Source: Benincasa hispida | Lineage: Eukaryota; Streptophyta; Magnoliopsida; Cucurbitales; Cucurbitaceae | Reading direction: 5' to 3' | Assembly (NCBI RefSeq): GCF_009727055.1 | Contig: NC_052357.1 | Span: forward strand, 5,221,065 to 5,285,064 | Length of the DNA stretch: 64,000 bases | Shown: positions 46,064 to 58,540 of the stretch, in pieces | How positions within the stretch are numbered: the first letter of the stretch is position 1 | How the letters are laid out: each line of letters opens with the position of its first letter | Translations under genes and position numbers: made by a program | The notes under the pieces: generated by a model | Databases searched by the model: none | Told to the model about the DNA's origin: nothing | Seen by the model: the letters and a program-made list of their open reading frames with translations, nothing else

Positions 46064-48230
46064 ATTGATATCAGAGCGTGATTTAAGCACTCAATTAACG
46101 TTAATTTGAGTTTGGTGGGTGAATTTCTATGAATGCATGTTCTGGGACTGATATGGTGTTTTAGTCAACTTTGGCATGAGATTACTCTTTGATTTAGTTG
46201 TTAAATTTGTCATCGACTCTTGTTCAATGAGCTTATTTGTGTGCTCTAGAGTTTTGTAATTTATTTGGAGTCAATAAAGTTGAAATTAGGATGTAATTGA
46301 AGTTTGAAGTAAGCTTGGCCAGCAGCAAAAACTGAGGAGAACCAGCCACTGCCAGGTAAAGTTGCAACGCTGCTCATCTTCAGCATGTGGCGTTGTAACG
46401 TTGGGATGGAGTGTTGCGATGCTGCTTATCCTAGCCTAGCAACACGCATGTTCGTGAGCCGACTCGAGGGGGAGAAAACCGGTTTGACTGGTCTGACTCT
46501 TCTGTGGTCCAGTTCAAACACCTTGCAGTCCAGTTTAGCCTCATTTGGAGACTTGGAGATCCAATTCGAGCAGTTCGGGTCGGGTCGGGTAGTCCAGAAT
46601 AGTTTTGGAGCTGTTTTTGTAATATTTAGTTATTATTGTTTATTTAGGATGCCAAAGTTGAACCATATCAATGTTGTTTAAATATATATACATGTGATGT
46701 ATGTTATATTTAAATTGAAAGATGTATATGCATATTGTATGTAATTGAGATTTAAAATCCCACCATAGGAAGCATGTTTCATGCATTGGATAGATGTTAT
46801 AAAGAGTTATAATATATAGTATGCATGTTTAGGGTTTCTAAAGTTTAATATAATGTAATATTAAAATTTGAATGCCCTTGATGAATGTTATGGATGCGAA
46901 GCATGTCTATTATTTTATAAGTTGTTATAAAATTAGAATAGACATTAAAATTCATAACAAAGATAAGTTGCATGCTCACGTAGGTTAACCACTTGTTTTA
47001 ATAGTTAAAATAGGCCACGATTTTATAAAACACGGTTAAAAACTCAAATGGTATATAATCTCGTCTAAGGCTGGAGGTATTTAAGTTGACAATCTACGGA
47101 ACACCTTCTACTTGGGAATTATGGCCGAATTATTGAGCATTGTTAACTGATTTTATGAGCTATATGTAATATGTAAGGTAATAAAATCAGTTTATCACCT
47201 AGACATCGTAGGTTAAATCCATTTATAAACGTTATACTTGGATAAACTACGTAGACTTAGGTCGTTTAATTAGCCAAAATAAACCTAAGTAAAAGTATAC
47301 CTAAACAATTGTTAGAACACTTAAGTGGAAGGCTAATAACATATACGATATGTTTGAACACTTCAATGGGAGATTAATAACATATACAATATGTTTTTTT
47401 TTAGCTCTCACATCCCTAAGAGTTCACAACATGAGATTCATGCTTCGCTTCGTGTCACCCTGGGAGTGACCTCCATTTGAAAAGTGTTTGCATGGGTCAA
47501 GATAAAGGTGAATAGAGGAAGTGGTTCATAGTAAAATTAAATATATACAATATATTGATTTTAGCTCTCACATCCCTAAAGGTTCACACCGTGAGATTCA
47601 TGTTTGGCTTCGTGTCACCCTGGTAGTGACCTCCATTCAAAAAGTGTTTGCATGGGTCGGGATCAAGGTGAATTGGGGAAGTAGTTCATAGTAAGTGGGT
47701 GAAGGATAAGTGTCAATGTGCCCCACGGTCTGTTCCATTAGTTTAGACCTTGAGATTCCTATGTTGCGCCTACTTGTTAACTTTAGTCAACCTTGCTAGT
47801 CGTTTAATGACGGCTATCCCCTAAGAGGGTTGTAACATGGGATTCGGAACAACACAAACTCCAGAAATGGCTAGGATTTCTTAGGACCATTCCCAACCTT
47901 GACTCTCCAATTCGGTAGCATCGTTGAGGCCGACCTCTAAAGTTTGAAAATGGAGGGTTACACTTACAAAATTACAAATTGTTAGTAATTTCTGATAAAA
48001 AATGGTAACTGAATGACTATAGGAATAAGAGTTATTCTGGAGATAGTATTTAGTCAAGATTGTCTTGCTTTAGTGAAGGAGTATTTTACTGCCTCTCAGT
48101 AGCACTTATTCTGACTCACTATAGCATTGTTGCAAATAAATAATGAATTTTGGATACATTATTACTCTTGCTAAAAATTGAATTGGATTTAATCGCAATT
48201 TACTAATTAGAATTTATTTAAAATTTCAGC
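46064..48230 (+). other. Copia leader (plus)
   Basis: Noncoding. Contains a direct duplication of ~150 bases (47,399-47,545 and 47,560-47,690; unit includes 'agctctcacatccctaa' and 'gtgtcaccctgggagtgacc'), TTATAA-rich palindromes near 46,800 and 46,910, and a GC-richer patch at 46,340-46,600. An open frame at 46,385-46,681 has no recognisable similarity. Confidence 0.7.
47399..47690 (+). repeat. ~150 bp tandem duplication in leader
   Basis: Two copies with about 10% differences. Each contains 'cttcgtgtcaccctgg' and 'aagtgtttgcatgggtc'. Confidence 0.9.
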
Positions 48231-48690
48231 ATGTTGAATTCTTCACATATACATGCTTCCAGTTTAGTTAACGTTTTTAATCATTCAACATGCAATTTAA
48301 GCATACTAGCAAATGATGATTCTAAATTTATTTTAACAAAGGAATGCTCTCTATCTCCCAACTCATCTATAAATCAATTGAAAATGCTTAGTGGAAAGTG
48401 ATAAAAAGACCTGGATTATAGATTTAGGTGCTACTAATCTTATTTGTACTTTCTCTCAGGAAACCCGTTCTTGGAGACAGTTTACAGAAGGCGAAGCAAC
48501 CTTTAAGGTAGGGGCTGGAGAGGTTATTTCAGCTAAAGCAGTGGGAGATATGAAGTTATTTGTAGGAGATAGATACATTTTACTTGAACATATTTATTAC
48601 ATTCCTTCTATAAAAAGGAATATAATATCTGTCTCATGTTTGCTTGAACAAAACTACAAAGTTTATTTTGAAAATAATGAAAATAACTAT
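48231..48690 (+). pseudogene. Copia gag N-terminal and protease remnant
   Basis: 48,310-48,380 reads NDDSKFILTKECSLSPNSSI, the counterpart of DLMFALTEVCPPIPAPN in the gag at 52,114, then jumps directly to protease at 48,391. Protease: KKTWIIDLGATNLICTFSQE, where the catalytic DSG is DLG, followed by VGDMKLFVGDRYILLEHIYY. Most of gag is deleted. At ~48,690 the frame runs into LTR sequence. Confidence 0.82.
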
Positions 48691-49180
48691 AAAGTGTATT
48701 AGTCTCGTTATATAATGCCGTTCATGACAGAGACTTCATTTAACTAGGATGACCATAGGTAACATGACCTTAATCTTGAGTAAGTTGAGAGCTCCTGCCT
48801 TTGAGGGCGATCCTTTGATTTGCATGGGTGCAAGTGGCTAGATTGCCAACTCAAACCTACCACTTTTGGGATTCGTCTGATTCGGGAGCTGGGAACTTAT
48901 CTACACAAGATGGAATTCAATACTTCCCCGAAGCAGGGGTGAGTAGATAGATTTCTACCTTAAGGGCTGATTCCAGGGCTTGAATGGTGTGGCGCCACAC
49001 ACCTTCTCATGGCCCAAGAAGTGTCCACTTATAGTAGGAGTATGATGTATTGTTCATTAGAGGGATCAATGGTACTTAAGGAGTTAGATGTAACTACAAG
49101 GGCAAAATAGTAAATTGGCCAAGCTGTACTTACGAACATCTGTAAAAGGTTATCGTATTGTTGATTGGTTATATCCAATG
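48691..49180 (+). mobile_element. Copia LTR, left part (continues at 61,361)
   Basis: Matches the 3' LTR at 59,505-60,010 ('gtctcgttatataa', 'ctaggatgaccataggtaac'). The first ~400 bases of the LTR, with its TG start, are missing. The sequence resumes at 61,361 beyond the inserted element. Confidence 0.82.
49176..49180. repeat. Target site duplication, left (CAATG)
   Basis: CAATG before the LTR start TGTTGGGG; repeated at 61,361-61,365. Confidence 0.9.
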
Positions 49181-49773
49181 TGTTGGGGTTGATGACCTAA
49201 AGTCTCGTGTCCTGTAGTTTGTAAACAGTTTGTACGAACGCTTGTGAAGTAAATATCATATGTATAATATATGATATTTACTTCACTTATTGATTTTGCT
49301 CATCTGGATGTTTTATTTGCTTTAGCACAAACCAATAAACTAAAATCTCTGGTTGTCTTTATGTAACTTAAGTATGTATGTGGTTACATACAAGTGGATA
49401 ATATCTTAAGTGATAACCAAAATGGTCTGTAGTATATGGATATAGGAGGGAAATCTTATCCTGGTAATGCTACGGATACGACCTGCTTTGTGTTCGTGCA
49501 CTACTGTTCGTGTAGACGACCGTGGTGGTGCTAAGCGATTGCTTGTTGGACGAGTAGGAACGAGAGGAGTTCATTCACATTGAACTTTGTTTATTGAAGA
49601 GTCTTCAATTGGTATGTTCTCTCGGTCTTTTGTATTTTATCTTTTGAAGCATGCTAGTAATTAGTGTTTAAATGCATATCTGTATATTAGAATGTATGTG
49701 TTGAAATTCTGTCACAATGAAATCGGAAAGATCCGCTTCCGCTCATAGGTACTCTTGTATAAAAGTTCTTTCA
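49181..49773 (+). repeat. 5' LTR, internally deleted
   Basis: First ~310 bases match 59,099-59,395 and the rest matches 61,075-61,360. The join falls at a short TTGTG shared by both break points, so about 1.67 kb is missing. Confidence 0.9.
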
Positions 49774-49775
49774 AT

Positions 49776-49788
49776 TGGTATCAGAGCC
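49776..49788 (+). promoter_or_regulatory. Primer binding site (initiator tRNA-Met)
   Basis: TGGTATCAGAGCC two bases after the 5' LTR. Confidence 0.92.
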
Positions 49789-52113
49789 AGATTTTTTATA
49801 TTCAAATTTCATTGCTGCAAAGAATTGCATATACATTCTCGGTGGGTACTCGCATGTGTACTCTCTATTTTAATTGTTTAATCGGTTATGAATGTGTGGA
49901 TTAATGTAGTTTTCTGGGATGAAACCTCAATTTGATTAATTCTTTTGCATTTTCAGTTAATTGTAACGGCCCTTGTGTTTTTTGGCATAATTAATTGTTA
50001 TCGAGTCTGTAATTCAAAGTTAGTTTGAGTCTTGAGTCATTTGTGAAGAAGTTCGGAATAAGGGTTGCTGTTATTCGAGAAAGAAGATGATCAAGAGTTG
50101 GTCGGGTCGTGTAGACGATGGGGTAGGCGATCGCTGAGTATCAGATGCTCGGGCTAGATAATCATATAGCTCAGCAAGCTTCATCGCTTAGTTACTGACT
50201 ATACGATCAGGGAGTAATCGCACGGTAAATCATTTACCTCTTCGCGTGTTAAGAGATCGTCTAGGCGATCAGGCTTTGCAACCTCATTGTTGTCTAAGCG
50301 ATTGTTTAACTTTTTGCGCTATTGTCTAGTGTGCGCTAAGTGATCGTTTACCTGGAGGCATTTACTAAATGATGGAGCTTCACCCGACGGTTCAAGATCC
50401 GGTTCGCCTGTGAACCGATTTGCTCAATGGAANNNNNNNNNNNNNNNNNNNNNNNNNNNNNNNNNNNNNNNNNNNNNNNNNNNNNNNNNNNNNNNNNNNN
50501 NNNNNNNNNNNNNNNNNNNNNNNNNNNNNNNNNNNNNNNNNNNNNNNNNNNNNNNNNNNNNNNNNNNNNNNNNNNNNNNNNNNNNNNNNNNNNNNNNNNN
50601 NNNNNNNNNNNNNNNNNNNNNNNNNNNNNNNNNNNNNNNNNNNNNNNNNNNNNNNNNNNNNNNNNNNNNNNNNNNNNNNNNNNNNNNNNNNNNNNNNNNN
50701 NNNNNNNNNNNNNNNNNNNNNNNNNNNNNNNNNNNNNNNNNNNNNNNNNNNNNNNNNNNNNNNNNNNNNNNNNNNNNNNNNNNNNNNNNNNNNNNNNNNN
50801 NNNNNNNNNNNNNNNNNNNNNNNNNNNNNNNNNNNNNNNNNNNNNNNNNNNNNNNNNNNNNNNNNNNNNNNNNNNNNNNNNNNNNNNNNNNNNNNNNNNN
50901 NNNNNNNNNNNNNNNNNNNNNNNNNNNNNNNNNNNNNNNNNNNNNNNNNNNNNNNNNNNNNNNNNNNNNNNNNNNNNNNNNNNNNNNNNNNNNNNNNNNN
51001 NNNNNNNNNNNNNNNNNNNNNNNNNNNNNNNNNNNNNNNNNNNNNNNNNNNNNNNNNNNNNNNNNNNNNNNNNNNNNNNNNNNNNNNNNNNNNNNNNNNN
51101 NNNNNNNNNNNNNNNNNNNNNNNNNNNNNNNNNNNNNNNNNNNNNNNNNNNNNNNAAATGTAATAGATAAATTTTTTCATTCTTCTTATACGGTTTTGTA
51201 AAGGTTCATCACGATCCATTAATCTTTGGTTTAATACATGAGATGTATGTTTTATTTATATGTCATTGTAATGAACATATAGAAAATCCACCTTAGGTTA
51301 TGCATTTGGTCATGCATCATCTCTTTATAAATATTATAATTAGAGAAACATGATTTAATTACATAAGAGTATGGCTCATGCATCATTAATATTAAGAAGT
51401 TATATTTATGCATGCATAAAAAGCAATAACATGCATGATCTTTATATTATAATTCTTATAGTATAACCGATGTATGGAAAGCATGTTGCTCTTTGCAGGA
51501 GTGTCCCCCTAAAGGATGGTGTTTGGGTAGGTCAATATCAAGGTGGATGGAGAGAATGTTCATAGTGAGTGGGAGCGGGAAGTGCAACAGCATATCCCAC
51601 AGTCTCCCCCGTTGGATTGAACAAAGTTTCTGCGCATCGCCTTAGGCACCTTGGGAGTGTCCCCCTATAGGATGCCGTTTTGTGCGTTTCTTTATTCGAT
51701 CTCCTGTAAAAGGATAAGGTTACTTAGTCTCTTGTCCTGATCTGCTTCTTCCCTACGGTGGGGTAATTAGGTCGGGACTCTGACACCGAAAGCGAGGGGT
51801 TACACTTACGCAGAATTATTAAGGGTTAAGCGGAATTATTAAGGGTTAACAGTTTTGGACTAAATAAATGGTGGCTGTTAGGTTCAGTTCCAATAGTTGG
51901 TTCTGCCTAATGTTGAGAAGGTCTCATCCCAATGAAGAGGCATCTGATCACCCCACCGATGACGTTTGTCCTACCTCGCTGGGGCATCATTGCAAAATAG
52001 AAATCTTATACACTTAGGGTACTTGGAAACTGTTTTGCTAAAATTAATTGGTTAAAATGTAGTTTAGCAAAACCTTATAAAAGTTTGTTCGTTTTTCAAC
52101 AACAAGTTTTAAA
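49789..52113 (+). other. Copia leader (plus) with assembly gap
   Basis: Noncoding leader. ACGATCG motif cluster at 50,120-50,360; gap at 50,433-51,155; 'gagtgtccccctawaggatg' motif twice at about 51,497-51,517 and 51,656-51,680; 20 base duplication at 51,820-51,858. Parallel to the leader at 62,578-64,000. Confidence 0.78.
50433..51155. other. Assembly gap (723 N)
   Basis: Run of N. Any open frame across it is an artefact. Confidence 1.
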
Positions 52114-52790
52114 ATGGCTACAACCACTATAGCTTTGCTTAGCGCCAACAAACTTACTGGCGAAAACTTTTCAACATGGAAATATATGATCACGACGATG
52201 CTAATCATCGAGGATCTCATGTTTGCCCTTACGGAGGTCTGTCCTCCTATTCCTGCTCCCAACGTTGCTCGAAATGTTCGAGAGGCATACGAGCGATGGA
52301 CACGAACAAATGAGAAGGCTCGAGCCTATATCTTGGCCAGTCTTAATGACATGTTGGCCAAGAAGCATGAACCCATGGTCTCAGTGCGTGAGATCATGGA
52401 GTCTCTGGTGGGGATGCATTGGATAGATGTTTGGAAGAGAAATTGTCCTCGCTGGCTAAAGGAAAGGAAGGCAGCCAAGGCTAAGGCTAAGCCAGACAAA
52501 GGTAAATATGATTTACTTGTGCTAGAAACATGTTTAGTGGAGAATGATGATTCTGGCGCCACTAATCATGTTTTTTCTTCTTTTTAGGGGATTAGATCCT
52601 GGCGACAGCTGAAGGCTAGTGAGATGATGATGGGAGTAGGCACCGGGCACGTCGTCTCAGTGTGGCAATGAGAGGCATCTAGTTATCTTTACAGAATAGG
52701 TTTCTAGTTTCAAAAATGTGTATGTTGTTCCTAAACTTAAGAGGAACCTTATTTATGTAAAGTGTCTGTTACAATATTAATATACGCTTT
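52114..52790 (+). pseudogene. Copia gag-protease remnant
   Basis: ATG at 52,114 opens MATTTIALLSANKLTGENF, a typical copia gag start, followed by CPPIPAPNVARNVREAYERW. After ESLVGM the middle of gag and the first half of the zinc knuckle are deleted, resuming at WKRNCPRWLKERKAAKAKAK. The protease follows with a small in-frame deletion so that NDDS joins GATNHVFSSF, then a stop at 52,585. Later protease sequence (GVGTGHVVS) is frameshifted. Confidence 0.87.
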
Positions 52791-52798
52791 CTTTTAAC

Positions 52799-53696
52799 TT
52801 GGATAAAATGTCTATTCATAAAGATGGTGCTGAACTTTGTACAGCTTATCTGGAAAGTAATTTGTATGTGCTAAGACCGTTTGCCTTAAGTTCCCTCCAT
52901 AACACAGAGTTGTTTAAATCTGTCATAACTCAATCTAAACGTCAACGAATTTCTCCTAAAGAAAATGCCCAACTTTGGCACATTCGATTAGGGTACATCA
53001 ATCTCAATAGGATTGAAAGATTGGTGAAGAATGGCCTTCTAAGTGAGTTAAAAGAAAATTCTTTACCGGTATGCGAATATTGCACTAAAAGACTTTTTAC
53101 TAGAAAAGGTTATCGAGCCAAAGAGCCTATTGAGTTAGTACATTCTGAGCTTTGTGGTTCTATGAATGTGCGAGCCCGAGGTGGTTATGAGTATTTTATC
53201 AGTTCTACTGATGATTGCTCTAGGTATGGGTATGTTTATCTAATGCAACGGAAGTCTGAATCCTTGGAAAAGTTCAAAGAGTTCCAAACTAAAGTTGAAA
53301 ACACATTGGATAAACAGATAAAAAAACTTCGATCAGATCGAGGTGGAGAGTTTGTTTGATTCTAGGTTCCAGGACTATTTGATAGAACATGGAATCGTTT
53401 TCCAACTCTCAGCATCGGGTACTCCTCAACAAAATGGTGTAACGGAGAGGAGAAATAGAACATTGTTGGACAGGGTTCGTTCGATGATGAGTTACGCTTC
53501 CTTACCAAACTCGTTTTGGGGTTTCGCAATGGAGACTGCGATGTACATACTCAACTGTGTTCCTTCCAAGAGTGTTGCGAGAACACCTCTGAAGTTGTGG
53601 AACGGGCGTAAAGCTAGTTTACGTCACTTCCACATTTGGGGTACCCGACACATGTGCTTGAGGTAAATCCCAAGAAGATGGAATCACAATCGAGGT
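52799..53696 (+). pseudogene. Copia integrase, first part
   Basis: Open 52,799-53,359: pre-integrase zinc finger (LWHIRLGYINLNRIERL ... LPVCEYC), then integrase core. The first catalytic Asp of LVHSDLCG is Glu here (LVHSELCG), and the second lies in STDDCSRYGY. After SDRGGEF a frameshift leads to 53,343-53,666 with GTPQQNGVTERRNRTLLD, which carries the catalytic Glu, and SFWGFAMETAMYILN. Cut off near 53,690 by an LTR; the next codons are found at 57,241. Confidence 0.9.
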
Positions 53697-56600
53697 TGCA
53701 GGATTGTATCAATAGCAGTGGAAGCACAAGGATCATCTAAGCATTCAAATTCACTAATTTTGGCATAATATAAAGCATGTTTCTGTAGAAAAAATAAGTT
53801 TCAAGACATACCTCTTGTAGAACTTCTTCAAAGCTTCTTCTCCAGCTGCAATCTTTTCTATATCTTGTTGTAGACCACCTCAAGATCTTCCTAACTATTC
53901 TCTTGGTGCTCTAGATTGAGTTATGGGACTCAAAACAAGCTTGAATCAAGGGATGAAGGAGAAAAGCTCACTGAAGTAACCTTTGTTGAAGAACCTTTCT
54001 TGAAACCGATTTTTCTCTCAAAATTCTGTAGATTGCATGCCCGATTTTCACTCCAATCTCTTCATTATATTGCAGATCAACATGCAAAGAGAAGAGCTGC
54101 ATGAGTTGCAGCTCATGCTAGGAGAAGACAAAACCAAAATGTTGCTTCATGTGTGACCTACTTCAAAGATAGATTAATTTCATAAATTAATTATTAAATA
54201 AAACTTAATTAATTTAATATCAAATATTAAATTAATTTTAACACATATCCATCTTTATATATTTAAATCATATTTAAATTGTTGGGTTTTATGTCCTAAA
54301 ACTCGTGGTATGTAAATAATGGAACTTATTCTGATAATTCAACAAAGGTGTTTTTGAATAGATCTATTGCTTAAATAGAAATCCAATAAACCTAAAAGTC
54401 CCTTGACAATTCGATGAGTACTTGAACTTTATGTGGAGACATAAAGGTGAATCAGGTTCGAGTAAATAGTCAAAATGATCTATAGTACATGGATTAGGTT
54501 GGGTATCTTATTCTGGTAATACTATTGGATATGACCTGCTCTGTAGTTGTTACAAGGAGTTGTAAAGTGCTACAAACGAAGTGATCCTAATTCGTTCATG
54601 TTGGACATGAGGAGTGAGGGTGTCCTTGTGCAAAAGAGTTTGTACAAGACCGAACCACGAAATGAGTCACTCTTACTTTATAACGTTGTTTACTATTTAA
54701 GACTGACTATTTCAAAGCGATGACCTTGGTAACTTAACTTAATCCTGATCTAACTATGAACTCCTGTTTATCTGGGATTGCCCTTAGATTTGCATAGGTG
54801 AGGGTTGGCTCAACAGCGCCGACTCAATATGACTGTCATTTCAGGGGTAAAACTAGATAGATAGCTGAGGACATAGGGTGCAAGAGGGAATTCACTCCTA
54901 CCCACTTTAAAGATAGTAGAGAGGTTGTTCCCTTAAGTGTTGATTCTGGGACTTGAACAAGGGATCCCGCCCTCTCATTTGGCATGAGAGGGACTCGGTT
55001 TGGTGATTGGATCACAAAACATTTGTTCATTAGGGGATCAGTGGGGACTTAAGGAACAAGAGGTAATTTCGGGGGTAAAAAAGAGATTTCACCCAACCGT
55101 TATTGTGAACAACCTGTGAAGGGTTAACTTACTAATCATGGCTACATCGAGTGGACATAATATATCTACTGTGAGGGGAGTTCAACTATGGGCTTTAGTG
55201 GAGTGACCCATTAGTTAACGAATGTGGGTTAGATCGGTCTAATAAGTTTAGCCGATTAATCTTGAATCGTTGGAGCCCATGATCTGTAGGTCCATGAGGT
55301 CTCCCTACTAGCTCGAAAATGGATTAGCTCTAGAGTAGTGTAATAAGTTAATTTGAAACGTTCAAATTAGAATCAAAAGGAATTGGAGAAAATATATTTA
55401 AATATGATTTAAATATATGAAGATGAATTTGTGTAAAAATTAATTTAATATTAGATATTAAATTAATTAGAATTATTTAAATTATTTAAATAATTATTTA
55501 ACTTTTATTGGAAAATTAATTTATGAAATTAATTTGTAAAATTAATAAATTATTATTTTAGAAATAAAACATTATTTTTAAATTCAATTTTGGATTTTTG
55601 GAAAATGGAAAAATTACACAAATTTGAAAAAAATGGATTTTTCATCTTCAACTAGCTTATTTGGAACCCACCTTTTCCTTTGCTTTACTCCAAGCATGAG
55701 CTGCATCCCATGTAGCACATCTCTTTGCATGATATTTGCAATATATTGAAGAGATTGGAGTGAAGAAAGGCATGAGAACCGACTGCATTTTTGCTGAAAA
55801 ATTCGGATGAAGAAGGTGTTCTTCAGTGGGTTCTGTTCTGTGAGTTTTCTCCATATTCTCTTTGATTCCAGCTTATTTTGAGTCCCACAACTCAATCTAG
55901 AGCACTAAGAGGATAGTAGGGAAGATCTTGTGGTGGTCTACATAAGGATTCGGAGGATTTTGCAGCTGGAAATGGAGATTTCGTTGGTTCGGCCAAGGTA
56001 TGTTCATGAAACCCATTATACTCTTTTTTTTAACATGTTTCTTTTATGCCAAAATTAATGAATTAGAATGATTATGGATCCCGATTTCTTCCGCTGCGTG
56101 ATGGTGTCCATCTAATATAAATATATAAATTCTCCTATTCCATTTAATTCTAAAATTAAACATAATTATATCTCATATAATTACAAATTCCTTTAATTCT
56201 AATTTGAACGTTTCAAATTAACTAATCACGTTATTCTAGAGCTAGTCCGTTTACGAGCTAGTAGGGGGACCTCACGGATCTACTGATCATGGGCTCCAAT
56301 GATCCGAGATTAACTGGCAAAACTCATTAGACCAAATTAATCTTCATTCGTTAACTAAGGGGTCATTCTACTAAAGCCCATAGTTGCACTCCACTCACTG
56401 TTGATATATTATGTCCACATGATTTAACCAAAATCAGTAAGTTGACCCTTCACAGGTTATTCGTAATAACAGCTGGGTCAAATATCTGTTTTCCCCCGTG
56501 ATTACATCTTATTCCTAGAGTCCCTACTGATCCTCTAATGAACAACTGGTTTGTGATCCAATCACCAAACCAAACTCTTTCAGCCTAGTGAGAGATTGGG

Positions 56601-57239
56601 GCCCCTTATTCAAGACCTAGATTCAGTACTTGAGAGAACGACCTTTCTCCTATCCCTAAATCGGGTAGGCGTGAACTCCGTCTTGCACCCTATGTCACCA
56701 GCTATCTATCCGGTCTTATCCAATCACCAAACCAAATCTAAGGGCAATCCCGAATATACAGGAGTTTATAGTTAGCTCAGGATTAAGATCGAGTTACCTA
56801 GGTCATCTAGGTGAAATAGACAGTCTTAAATAGTAAACAACGTCATAAAGTAAGAGTGACATATTTCTTGGTCCTGATCTTATGCACACTCATTGCATAG
56901 GACGCCTCCATTCCTCATGTCATAACATGTACTAATTAGGATCACATCGTATGTAGCACTTTACAACTCTTTGTAAAAACTACAGAGTAGGCCGCATCCA
57001 ATGGTGTTACCAGAATAAGGTACCCAACCTCATTAATGTACCATAGATCATTTTGACTATTTACTCGAACCCGAATCACTCTTATGTCTCCACATAAAGT
57101 TCAAATACTCATACAATAGTCATGGGTCTTAGTTTATTGGATTTAGACTTTCATACAATTTATGAGATCAATAACAAGTATATTTATAATAGAAAATGTT
57201 CATCATTTTACTGCGAGTTTTAGGACATAAAACCCAACA
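53697..57239 (-). mobile_element. Copia LTR (minus) inserted in integrase, itself split
   Basis: On the minus strand it starts TGTTGGGTTTTATGTCC at 57,239 and ends ATCCTGCA at 53,697. Left arm 53,697-54,279 and right arm ~56,118-57,239 are parts of one ~1.7 kb LTR around a plus-strand LTR. The integrase frame resumes cleanly (SR then LCLFVGYLKGTRGG), showing insertion into the gene. The target duplication is poor (ATAAC versus GCAAC on the minus strand). No internal domain, so probably a solo LTR. Confidence 0.85.
54280..56117 (+). mobile_element. Copia solo LTR (plus) nested in the minus LTR
   Basis: Starts TGTTGGGTTTTATGTCC at 54,280. The 3' end is degraded (expected CCATCA or CCAACA; sequence is 'gtccatctaata'), so the right border is 56,110-56,117. 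Flanking TAAAT at 54,275-54,279 and 56,118-56,122 is a plausible target duplication. Confidence 0.8.
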
Positions 57240-57713
57240 GTTATGCCTCTTTGTAGGCTACCTCAAAGGTACACGAGGGGGTTATTTTTATGATCCGTCG
57301 GAAAATAGGGTGTTTGTTTCCATAAATGCTACTTTCCTGGAGAAGGATCATATAAAGGAGCACAGTCCACGTAGTAAAGTCGTGTTGTGTGAGCTTTCCA
57401 ATGAAACTACTGAAACTTCAACAAGAGGTGTTGAAGGGTCTGCTTCATCAGCGAGAATTGTTGATGATAGTTCATCTGGTAGGTCGGTTCCACCTCAAGA
57501 GCTCTCGAGGTGGAGTCGATGTACTTCAACTCAGTATGGGATCTTGTAGATCAGCCTGATGAGGTAAGACCTATAGGTTGTAAATGGATCTACAAGCGCA
57601 AATGGGGTGTTGATGGGAAGGTGCAAACTTTCAACGCTCGAGTTTTGGAAAAGGGTTATACCCAAGTAGAGGAAGTCGACTATGAGGAGACTTTCTCATC
57701 ATTGCCATGTTAA
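57240..57713 (+). pseudogene. Copia integrase end and RT start
   Basis: Resumes integrase (VGYLKGTRGGYFYDPSENRV, FVSINATFLEKDHIKEHSPR), then runs to ~57,500. After a deletion it enters RT at 57,510 (MESMYFNSVWDLVDQPDEVR, GCKWIYKRKWGVDGKV). A stop at 57,711 and frameshift precede the rest of RT. Confidence 0.88.
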
Positions 57714-58540
57714 GATCGATCCACATCCTTCTATCCATGGCAGCTTATTATAATTATGAGATCTGGCAAATGGACGTCGAGACGGCCTTTCTGAATCGAA
57801 ATCTTGATGAGATCACTTACATGGTGCAACCCGAGGGATTCATTGCCCAAGGTCAAGAGCAAAAGGTTTGCAAACTAAATCAGTCCATTTATGGGTTGAA
57901 ACAGGCGTCTCAATCCTGGAATATTCGATTTGATCCTGCGATCAAATCGTATGGTTTTGACGATAACGTTGATGAACCTTGTGTTTACAAGAAGATCGTC
58001 AATGCTTCAGTAGTTTTCTTAGTGTTCTATGTACACAATATACTACTCATTGCGAATGATGTAGGTCTACTGACTGCAGTTAAGAATTGGCTAGTGAACC
58101 AATTCCAAATGAAAGATTTGGGAGAGACTCAGTTTGTTCTAGGTATAAAGATATTTTGGGATCGTAAGAACAAAGTCCTAGCACTGTGTCAGGCATCATA
58201 CATTGACAAGATGTTGCTCAAGTATTCGATGCAGGACTCCAAGAGGGGTTTACTGTCGTTCAGGCATGGAGTCAATTTGTCTAAGGACGTGTGTCTTAAA
58301 ACGCCTTAAGAGGTTGAGGAAATGAGATGGGTCCCATATGCGCCTGCCGTAGGTAGTTTGATGTACGCAATGCTCTGCATTAGATCAGACATCTGCTATG
58401 CTGTGGGCATAGTCACTAGGTATCAGTCTAACCCAGGCCAGGGTCACTGCACTGCAGTGAAGAATATCCTCAAGTATCTTCGAAGAACAAGGGACTACAT
58501 GCTCGTGTATGGATCTAGGGATTTGATCCTTACTGGATAA
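57707..58540 (+). pseudogene. Copia reverse transcriptase
   Basis: Open 57,707-58,309: HILLSMAAYYNYEIWQMDVE (first catalytic Asp present), GFIAQGQEQKVCKLNQSIYG, then the catalytic YVDD replaced by YVHN, so polymerase activity is lost. After a stop at 58,307 it continues at 58,322-58,540 with SLMYAMLCIRSDICYAVGIV and KNILKYLRRTRDYMLVYG. Confidence 0.9.

Noticed and set aside
46385..46681. 98-residue frame in a GC-richer patch
   Set aside because: Located in a copia leader, low similarity to anything recognised, no conserved start context.
50392..51219. Long open frames across 50.4-51.2 kb
   Set aside because: They consist almost entirely of N from the assembly gap.
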